The notes under the pieces are model-generated. The model was not told the DNA's origin. It ran no database searches and saw only the letters and a program-made list of their open reading frames with translations. From Mesorhizobium sp. (GTDB lineage: Bacteria; Pseudomonadota; Alphaproteobacteria; Rhizobiales; Rhizobiaceae), in NCBI RefSeq assembly GCF_016793485.1, contig NZ_JAEULZ010000038.1:285158-349157 (forward strand): DNA of 64,000 bases. Reading direction: 5' to 3'. A program made the position numbers and the translations under genes. Of this stretch, positions 47,270 through 64,000 are shown in pieces (position 1 is the stretch's first letter; every line of letters begins with the position of its first letter).

Positions 47270-47788
47270 GTGGACAGAGCGGAAAAGCGCGAACTCGTCA
47301 CGGACCTGAACGACGCCCTCAAGGGCGCCGGCTCGGTGGTCGTGGCCCACTATGCCGGTATCACCGTTGCGCAGATGAACGATCTTCGTACGAAGATGCG
47401 TACTGCCGGCGGCACCGTCAAAGTCGCGAAGAACCGTCTCGCCAAAATCGCTCTTCAGGGTACGGGCTCCGAAAGCATCATCGATCTGTTCAAGGGACAG
47501 ACGCTGATTGCCTATTCGGAAGATCCGGTTACGGCGCCGAAAGTCGCCTCCGATTTCGCCAAGGGGAATGAGAAGCTTATCATTCTCGGTGGCGCGATGG
47601 GAGCGACCGCTCTCAACGCCGACGGTGTGAAGGCACTTGCCACACTTCCGTCGCTTGACGAGTTGCGCGCCAAGCTGGTTGGCATGATCGCCACGCCGGC
47701 AACCCGGATTGCCCAGGTCGTCAATGCTCCCGCGGCTTCGGTCGCGCGTGTCATCGGCGCTTATGCCCGGAAGGACGAGGCGGCATGA
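47270..47788 (+). CDS. rplJ: 50S ribosomal protein L10
   Basis: A 172-residue stalk-base protein. The N-terminal [40 protein letters not shown] and the C-terminal helix that carries L7/L12 dimers are present. The start is GTG at 47270 with a GGAGATA site; no ATG is near. Together with L12 it probably represses its own leader. Confidence 0.97.
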   Translation: MDRAEKRELVTDLNDALKGAGSVVVAHYAGITVAQMNDLRTKMRTAGGTVKVAKNRLAKIALQGTGSESIIDLFKGQTLIAYSEDPVTAPKVASDFAKGNEKLIILGGAMGATALNADGVKALATLPSLDELRAKLVGMIATPATRIAQVVNAPAASVARVIGAYARKDEAA

Positions 47789-47842
47789 GGCTGTTCCTCG
47801 CTGCTGAAGAAACACGTTCAAACCTAGTGAAGGAATATAAAA

Positions 47843-48220
47843 ATGGCTGATCTCGCGAAGATCGTAGACGACCTCTCCGCGCTGACCGTCCTCGAGGCGG
47901 CAGAGCTTTCGAAGCTTCTGGAAGAGAAGTGGGGCGTTTCGGCTGCTGCTCCTGTGGCGGTTGCCGCTGCTGGCGGCGCTGCCGCTGCCGCTGCTCCGGC
48001 TGAAGAGAAGACCGAGTTCGACGTCGTCCTGACGGACGCCGGCGCGCAGAAGATCAACGTCATCAAGGAAGTCCGTGCCATCACCGGCCTTGGCCTCAAG
48101 GAAGCCAAGGACCTGGTTGAGGGCGCTCCGAAGCCGGTCAAGGAAGCTGTTTCCAAGGCCGACGCCGAGAAGTTCAAGGCCCAGCTGGAAGCAGCCGGCG
48201 CCAAGGTCGACCTGAAGTAA
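47843..48220 (+). CDS. rplL: 50S ribosomal protein L7/L12
   Basis: A 125-residue stalk protein present in several copies per ribosome. The N-terminal dimerisation domain is followed by an alanine-rich hinge ([17 protein letters not shown]) and the C-terminal factor-binding domain ([42 protein letters not shown]). About 216 bases with hairpins separate it from rpoB, where expression may be stepped down. Confidence 0.98.
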   Translation: MADLAKIVDDLSALTVLEAAELSKLLEEKWGVSAAAPVAVAAAGGAAAAAAPAEEKTEFDVVLTDAGAQKINVIKEVRAITGLGLKEAKDLVEGAPKPVKEAVSKADAEKFKAQLEAAGAKVDLK

Positions 48221-48436
48221 GCGTTGCGTTTGGCGGGTGGCTTTTGCCGCCCGCCACTCCCTCCGGGGAGGCGCCCGCGTACTGGGGCATGTGATGGGAG
48301 AACCTCTTTCCTGAGGGCCGAAAAACGGCCTTCCGGAAACGGGTTTTTCACCGTTTTAGCGGGTCGCCGCAGCGATCCGGAGAATTGCAGGGCGTGTGCA
48401 GGCCGAGGCCGCGCCCGAGAAGAACAAGGAGCGACG

Positions 48437-52585
<4,149 letters not shown>

Positions 52586-52714
52586 CAATCAGATGCGCTG
52601 CGGCTTGGGCCGCGGCGCATCTGACGAATTTCCCGGCCCGGCCGGAACTATGGGCGATACCGCCCGACGAAGAACTGGAAAATGGGGTTCCCCGACCCCG
52701 AAAAGGAGAACGGC

Positions 52715-56911
<4,197 letters not shown>

Positions 56912-56936
56912 TCGGCGACGTTAGGAGCGAATGATG

Positions 56937-56961
56937 AAAGGGGCCCTGCAGGGCCCCTTTT
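56937..56961 (+). terminator. Intrinsic terminator of rpoBC
   Basis: AAAGGGGCCCT and AGGGCCCCTTT form a near-perfect palindrome with a GC centre, ending in TTTT, 25 bases after the rpoC stop. Confidence 0.9.
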
Positions 56962-56997
56962 GCTATCTGGCTTACGCTAGAAATATCAGGAGGCACT

Positions 56998-57666
56998 ATG
57001 GGTCAGTCTGTCTGGAAGTCCGTTGACGACCTGATCGCCGAAAAGCTGGTACCGCCGGATCCGGTTCTCGAATCTATTCTTGCCGCCAACGCGGATGCCG
57101 GACTGCCCGCCATCGACGTGTCGCCGGCGCAAGGCAAGCTGCTCCATTTGCTGGCGCGGATGATCGGCGCGAAGCGTGTTCTCGAGATCGGCACGCTTGG
57201 GGGTTACTCGACCGTCTGGCTCGCACGCGCCCTGCCGACGGAAGGCAAAGTGATGACGCTGGAGCTTGATCCGCAACACGCCGAGGTGGCGCGCTCCAAT
57301 TTCGAGGCGGCCGGACTTGCCGATCGCATCGAGCTTCGCGAGGGACCAGCCCTGAAGTCGCTGGAAGCGCTCGGCGCGGAAAAGGCCGAACCTTTCGACC
57401 TCGTCTTCATCGATGCCGACAAGCCTAACAATCTGAACTATCTGCGCTGGGCGATGCGCCTGTCGCGACCCGGTTCAGTCATCATCTGCGACAACGTCAT
57501 TCGTGACGGAGCCGTGCTCGATGCCAGAGGACGCGACCCGAACGTGGAGGGGGCGAGGGCGGCGCTGTCCTTCATGGCTGAGGAACCCCGCTTGGACGCG
57601 ACCGCGATCCAGACTGTCGGCGTGAAGGGCTATGACGGCTTCGCCATCGCCCTCGTGACGCAATAG
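56998..57666 (+). CDS. Class I SAM-dependent O-methyltransferase (caffeoyl-CoA OMT-like)
   Basis: A 222-residue cytoplasmic enzyme of the Methyltransf_3 family. The SAM-binding motif VLEIGTLGGYSTVWLARAL, the VMTLELDPQHAEVARSNFE motif, and FDLVFIDADKPNNLNYLRWAMRL (metal-binding D) with IICDNVIRDGAV are clear. Bacterial members methylate catechol-like hydroxyls, but the natural substrate is unknown. A CAGGAGG site precedes the ATG. It converges on the dehydrogenase gene with 26 bases between. Confidence 0.92.
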   Translation: MGQSVWKSVDDLIAEKLVPPDPVLESILAANADAGLPAIDVSPAQGKLLHLLARMIGAKRVLEIGTLGGYSTVWLARALPTEGKVMTLELDPQHAEVARSNFEAAGLADRIELREGPALKSLEALGAEKAEPFDLVFIDADKPNNLNYLRWAMRLSRPGSVIICDNVIRDGAVLDARGRDPNVEGARAALSFMAEEPRLDATAIQTVGVKGYDGFAIALVTQ

Positions 57667-57692
57667 GGGCGCCGCAGGCAGGACGCCCGATC

Positions 57693-58625
57693 TCAGTCGA
57701 AAAAAGCCTCGACCACGTTGCGACGCCCAAGCATGAAGGCGTCGGCGACATGCTGAAGCGGTGCGAGGTCGGTGTCGCTCTTCCCCGCGCGCACGATCTC
57801 GGCAAAGCGCCGGTACAGCGACGGATATTCCGTATCCGGCGCCTCGTGGACGACCTTGCCATCGATGGCGAGTTTCGCCCCGCCGGACGACAACAGCATT
57901 GCGCCCGCCTCGGTGTCGGCGGTGATGTTCCAGGTCTGCGGACCTGTCTGGCGCCAGTCGAATGACGCATTCACCGTCTGGCCGCTTGAGGCGCGGAAGG
58001 CGATTTCCGCAGCGATCGGCGCGTCGCGGTTCTCAGGGAAATCCAGCCGTGCCGAGGTCACGAACATCGGCGGCAGGATATGCGTGGCGATCGACAATGC
58101 GTTGATGCCAGGATCGAAAACGCCAAAGCCTCCTGCCTGCCAGATCCAGTCCTGGTTCGGATGCCAGCGCCGGACATCTTCCTTCCAGTCGATGGCAGCC
58201 GAGCGGATCGTCGTCCCGGCAAGAAAGCTGCGCGCGGCCTCGACCGAAGCGGCATAGCGTGAGTGCCAGCTTGCGAACAGCGATACGCCTTGCCGCGCAG
58301 CGATCGCCTTCAGGTCTTCGACCTCGCTGACGGTTGCTCCCGGCGGCTTTTCGAGAAACACGTGCTTTCCGGCCAGCAAGGCGGCGCGCGCTGCCTTATG
58401 CCGGACCTGTGGCGGTTGGCAGAGCGAAACCGCATCGATCTGAACATCCGAAGCCAGCATGTCCTCGATGGTCGCGAAGTTGGCGACCCCGTCGACGGTT
58501 GCGTTCCTGCTTGCGGCCGCGACGAGCCTATAATCCTTGTCCTTGGCGAGGGCGGGCAGATGCTGGTCGCGAACGATCTTTCCGACCCCCACGATGCCGA
58601 GCCGGATTGGTGCGCTGCTGGACAT
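57693..58625 (-). CDS. Gfo/Idh/MocA family sugar 1-dehydrogenase (D-galactose/L-arabinose type)
   Basis: A 310-residue NAD(P)-dependent enzyme. The Rossmann motif is IRLGIVGVGKIVRDQHLPAL. The signature EKPPGATVSEVEDL, WHSRYAASVEAAR and WKEDVRRWHPNQDWIWQAGGFGVFDPGINALSI closely resemble the L-arabinose/D-galactose 1-dehydrogenase of Azospirillum (araA/gal type), which begins oxidative, non-phosphorylated sugar breakdown. The ATG at 58625 is preceded by GGGAGCAG. The lactonase and dehydratase of such a pathway are not nearby. Confidence 0.85.
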   Translation of the reverse strand: MSSSAPIRLGIVGVGKIVRDQHLPALAKDKDYRLVAAASRNATVDGVANFATIEDMLASDVQIDAVSLCQPPQVRHKAARAALLAGKHVFLEKPPGATVSEVEDLKAIAARQGVSLFASWHSRYAASVEAARSFLAGTTIRSAAIDWKEDVRRWHPNQDWIWQAGGFGVFDPGINALSIATHILPPMFVTSARLDFPENRDAPIAAEIAFRASSGQTVNASFDWRQTGPQTWNITADTEAGAMLLSSGGAKLAIDGKVVHEAPDTEYPSLYRRFAEIVRAGKSDTDLAPLQHVADAFMLGRRNVVEAFFD

Positions 58626-58776
58626 GATCTGCTCCCTGTTTCGTGTCGTGATTAACAGAACCCTTTGGGCGCGCAACCGCCTGATCATGTCCGTATGCCG
58701 CCAACTGGCGCACCGTAATCGACCGCAGTAAGCTTGGGCTGCAAAGTTTGGGCGCGGCGGATCAAGCTCTCATCAG

Positions 58777-59994
58777 ATGACAAACACAGACGAAGTCCTA
58801 GGGGGCGAGCAGACGAACGCTGCACCAGCCCTGGGTCGCTTGGACGCGCGCGCGAATCGACGCCGATATGATCTGGACTGGCTGAGAGTATTCGCCTTCG
58901 GCGTCCTGATTCTCTACCACATCGCCATGTCCTACTCGACCTGGGACTGGTTTGTGGCAAGCCGCTACAGTTCACCGGCCATCGAGCCGTTCATGGGTAT
59001 GGTCAATCCGTGGCGGCTCTCGCTCCTGTTCTTCATTTCGGGCGTCGCGGTGCGCTATCTCTCCGATAGAATGCCCGTCGTCGAGTTCGTGCGGAGGCGA
59101 ATTGTCCGGTTGCTCCTGCCGCTGATATTCGGAATGTTCGTCGTCTGCATGCCGCAGACCTACGTGTCATTGCGCTACTGGGACGAAATCCCGCCCGGTT
59201 TTCTCGCCTTCTACCGCGATTGGCTGGGTCTGGGGCAATACGCGTTCGCCCTCCCGCAATGGTACCACCTCTGGTACGTGGCCTATCTGCTCGCCTACAC
59301 GCTGGTCGTGGCGGCGTGCCTGCCGTTGCTGAGAGGCGCGGGCAGGGTAGTGGCCGACCCACTTCTGGCATGGCTTGCCCGCGGACGTGGATGGCTTCTG
59401 CTGTTCGTGCCGGCGCTTCCCTTTGTGTTCTATGTTTTCGCGCTCGCCCCATACTTTCCCTGGACCTACTCGTTGGTCGGCGATTGGGACCTGGTCGCCC
59501 GTACGTTCACGGCCTTCATCTTCGGGTTCATGGGAGCCGGGAACGAGCACTTCTGGCGAGCGATGGACAGTGTGCTTTCGGCATCCGTTGGTGTCGCCCT
59601 GGTTCTGGGTGTTCTGCTGCTGGTGGCAGGGTTGAATTCGTTTGAAGTCGGTTCGGACACGGTTCTACTGAACGCGGTCCTGATCTTGAGGGAGTTTTAT
59701 GCCTGGTCGGTGATCGCGATGCTTTTCGGTCTCGCGCGCAGGTTCGCGAACCATCCAAGCGCGATTCTGGCGTACCTGACGGCGGCCATTTTCCCCTACT
59801 TCATCCTGCATCAGACAATCATTCTGGTCGTTGCCTACTGGTTCACGATCTATGAGGTTCCGCTTGCCTTGGAGGTGGGAGCAATGCTGTTCGCGACCGT
59901 CCTCGGATGCGGCATCGCATACGAGATCATTCGCCGCGCCGGACCGGTGAGATTGCTTTTTGGCCTGCCACTTCGCGAAAAGCGTCCATTTTAA
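58777..59994 (+). CDS. Acyltransferase 3 family membrane protein
   Basis: A 405-residue inner-membrane protein with about ten helices. The N-terminal DLDWLRVFAFGVLILYHIAMSY contains the family's conserved arginine and histidine, and LPQWYHLWYVAYLLAYTL and IFPYFILHQTIILVVAYW are typical of the OpgC-like subgroup. Members move acyl or succinyl groups onto periplasmic glucans or other polysaccharides; the acceptor is unknown here. It is divergent from the sugar dehydrogenase and converges on a small hypothetical gene. Confidence 0.88.
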   Translation: MTNTDEVLGGEQTNAAPALGRLDARANRRRYDLDWLRVFAFGVLILYHIAMSYSTWDWFVASRYSSPAIEPFMGMVNPWRLSLLFFISGVAVRYLSDRMPVVEFVRRRIVRLLLPLIFGMFVVCMPQTYVSLRYWDEIPPGFLAFYRDWLGLGQYAFALPQWYHLWYVAYLLAYTLVVAACLPLLRGAGRVVADPLLAWLARGRGWLLLFVPALPFVFYVFALAPYFPWTYSLVGDWDLVARTFTAFIFGFMGAGNEHFWRAMDSVLSASVGVALVLGVLLLVAGLNSFEVGSDTVLLNAVLILREFYAWSVIAMLFGLARRFANHPSAILAYLTAAIFPYFILHQTIILVVAYWFTIYEVPLALEVGAMLFATVLGCGIAYEIIRRAGPVRLLFGLPLREKRPF

Positions 59995-60004
59995 AGGATG
60001 CTTC

Positions 60005-60283
60005 TCAACCCCGGCCGATCACCACGATCGCAATCTCGCCCTCCAGAGCGCCCTGGTATGCCGAAATGTGCGGTTCCTCGTCCGGTTCGCCTTCCATGTC
60101 GCCGATCTGGTCGAGCTCGGCCTCGGCATAACCTTCGCGGGTCAACGCTGTCAGCGTCATTCGGACGGCAGAATCGTCGTCGGGCGCGGTCAGAAGCACG
60201 TGGACATCCTCCCATGGGCCGCTCTTGTCGCGGCGCACCCGTCCGATGATGATCGTGACGGGGCGCTCATCGTTGTCGTTCAT
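60005..60283 (-). CDS. Small acidic hypothetical protein
   Basis: A 92-residue acidic protein without signal peptide or helix, not recognised. The first third (RPVTIIIGRVRRDKSGPWEDVHVLLTAPDDDSAVRMTLTALTREGYAEAELDQIGDM) reads like an alternating beta-alpha-beta domain, and the end IAIVVIGRG like an edge strand. The ATG at 60283 has an AAGGGAA site; the open frame upstream to 60349 is arginine-rich. It converges on the acyltransferase gene with 10 bases between. Confidence 0.7.
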   Translation of the reverse strand: MNDNDERPVTIIIGRVRRDKSGPWEDVHVLLTAPDDDSAVRMTLTALTREGYAEAELDQIGDMEGEPDEEPHISAYQGALEGEIAIVVIGRG

Positions 60284-60769
60284 GCGGTGATTCCCTTGTT
60301 TGGCGTGTCTCGCGCGCCGGAGATTCGCTTGCGGGGGTATCTGTCGCACGGCTCGACGATTGCGGACAGGAATAGCTGGTCACTTTCTGCTTTCCAGACT
60401 TGGGAACGCGCAAGAAAATGTCGAAGGTTTGCAACATGGCAGGCATGCGCCTATTTCACGAGAGAAATCGTGGCTTCGGGGTTGACGCTTTCGGGTGTTG
60501 CGAGTAGAAGCCGCGCCATCTGAGCCGATGTGAGGTTTTGCTTTCCAGGGCGTCTCGCCCAGGAGTTTGCCTCAAACAGGGTTCGTCTTACGAGCGACTG
60601 AACATTTCCGGCATGCACGAAGCGGCTCCCGCTTCCTCTGCTTTTGTTCGGGCAGGACCGCTACAAGCGGTGTTTTGCCCGAATTTGCGTATGGAAACGA
60701 CAGTCCCGCTCGAAGCAGGACGGGTCCGGAACGGGCTCAAGATACGGAATTGAGAGACAAGAGGATTTA
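60284..60769. other. Leader and promoter region of the str operon
   Basis: 486 bases without a convincing gene. It holds the str promoter (60482-60510) and a leader of about 250 bases before rpsL with several small hairpins. The short open frames have no ribosome binding site or coding character. Confidence 0.7.
60482..60510 (+). promoter_or_regulatory. Likely promoter of the str operon
   Basis: TTGACG and TAGAAG are separated by 17 bases. TTGACG with a weak -10 is typical of strong growth-related promoters in Alphaproteobacteria. Confidence 0.6.
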
Positions 60770-61141
60770 ATGCCTACCGTCAACCAGCTGATCCGCAAGC
60801 CGCGCCAAGTGCCGGCGACGCGAAACAAGGTCCCGGCGATGCAGCAGAACCCGCAGAAGCGCGGCGTCTGCACGCGCGTCTATACCACGACGCCGAAGAA
60901 GCCGAACTCCGCCCTGCGCAAGGTTGCGAAGATCCGCCTGACCAATGGCTTCGAGGTGATCGGCTATATCCCGGGCGAGGGCCACAACCTTCAGGAGCAC
61001 TCCGTGGTCATGATCCGCGGCGGTCGCGTGAAGGACCTTCCGGGTGTGCGCTACCACATCATCCGTGGCGTGCTCGACACCCAGGGTGTGAAGAACCGCA
61101 AGCAGCGCCGCTCGAAATACGGCGCCAAGCGTCCGAAGTAA
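60770..61141 (+). CDS. rpsL: 30S ribosomal protein S12
   Basis: A 123-residue decoding-centre protein. The [13 protein letters not shown] loop (K43) and the [13 protein letters not shown] loop (K88, P91) are the unmutated, streptomycin-sensitive form. The ATG at 60770 follows AGAGGA; the longer frame upstream is leader. It is first in the str operon with rpsG, fusA and tuf. Confidence 0.99.
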   Translation: MPTVNQLIRKPRQVPATRNKVPAMQQNPQKRGVCTRVYTTTPKKPNSALRKVAKIRLTNGFEVIGYIPGEGHNLQEHSVVMIRGGRVKDLPGVRYHIIRGVLDTQGVKNRKQRRSKYGAKRPK

Positions 61142-61185
61142 GGGTCCCCCGGCTTCGGCGCTTTTTGTTTGTGCGCCGGGCTTGA

Positions 61186-61674
<489 letters not shown>

Positions 61675-61704
61675 GGCGCAGACGAGAGACTGAGAGGCAC
61701 CATC

Positions 61705-63795
<2,091 letters not shown>

Positions 63796-63861
63796 TTCCA
63801 AAGGCTTGACGCGGTAACTTAATTTACGCCCGTAGTTGGGCGGCAGGAACGGAGACCTCAA

Positions 63862-64000
63862 ATGGCAAAAGGTAAATTTGAGCGCACCAAGCCTCATGTG
63901 AATGTTGGCACGATTGGTCACGTTGACCATGGCAAGACGTCGCTGACGGCGGCGATCACGAAGTATTTTGGCGAGTTCAAGGCGTATGACCAGATTGACG
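63862..64000 (+). CDS. tuf: Translation elongation factor Tu, 5' part (continues beyond window)
   Basis: The first 46 codons of EF-Tu ([27 protein letters not shown]...), with the P-loop [13 protein letters not shown] site lies 9 bases before the ATG. The codons used here (GTT, ATT, GGT, TTT) are richer in A+T than those of the adjacent fusA, suggesting the gene evolves together with another tuf copy elsewhere. Confidence 0.99.
   Translation, partial: MAKGKFERTKPHVNVGTIGHVDHGKTSLTAAITKYFGEFKAYDQID

Overview
The window is a 64 kb piece of an alphaproteobacterial chromosome of moderately high GC content. It most likely comes from the Hyphomicrobiales, near Phyllobacteriaceae/Brucellaceae (Mesorhizobium-like). 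The evidence for this is: a periplasmic EipB/DUF1849 protein as in Brucella and rhizobia; an alphaproteobacterial SOS box (GTTC-N7-GTTC) before lexA; the order ppiD-trpD-trpC-moaC-moeA-lexA; a ClpA with a lysine/alanine/proline-rich tail; lpxI in place of lpxH; and a frr-uppS-cdsA-rseP-bamA cluster with no dxr between cdsA and rseP. The placement rests on gene content and order only. No rRNA, tRNA, CRISPR array, prophage or insertion sequence was seen.

Layout. 1-8.5 kb is a mixed region: the 3' end of clpA, an ammonium transporter with a small membrane-protein partner, an AzlCD-type exporter, HIT, SMR, FemAB-like acetyltransferase, glycerophosphodiesterase, RidA, EipB and DUF4031 genes. 8.5-22.1 kb is a long plus-strand housekeeping run: rpsB, tsf, pyrH, frr, uppS, cdsA, rseP, bamA, lpxD, fabZ, lpxA, lpxI, lpxB. 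It makes ribosome and translation factors, the undecaprenyl and phospholipid precursors, the outer-membrane protein assembly machine and lipid A. 22.1-25 kb holds gltA and gltX on the minus strand. comEC (plus) converges on lexA, which follows a minus-strand operon of ppiD, trpDC, moaC and moeA. 34-40.4 kb carries tpiA, an ArsC-family gene, an EamA transporter, secG, an L,D-transpeptidase with a long 11-residue-repeat helix, and pyrG. 40.4-44.6 kb is a small cell-surface/signalling island: glf, a GT90-like glycosyltransferase and a membrane class III nucleotide cyclase. 44.8-56.9 kb is secE-nusG-rplKAJL-rpoBC. 57-60.3 kb holds an O-methyltransferase, a sugar 1-dehydrogenase, an acyltransferase-3 protein and a small acidic hypothetical. 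60.3-64 kb is the str operon (rpsL, rpsG, fusA, start of tuf).

Most of the window is core metabolism and information processing, so few surprises are expected. The most unusual item is a 44-codon gene at 8540-8674 on the minus strand, divergent from rpsB. Its N-terminus matches the lasso-peptide leader motif (YxxPxL), and no lasso maturation genes lie nearby: a candidate orphan RiPP precursor. Other points worth checking are a perfect 22-bp palindrome between the amt and azlC genes, a CtrA-like half-site pair before bamA, the missing dxr, a ComEC without the metallo-beta-lactamase motif, and the hendecad repeat in the L,D-transpeptidase.
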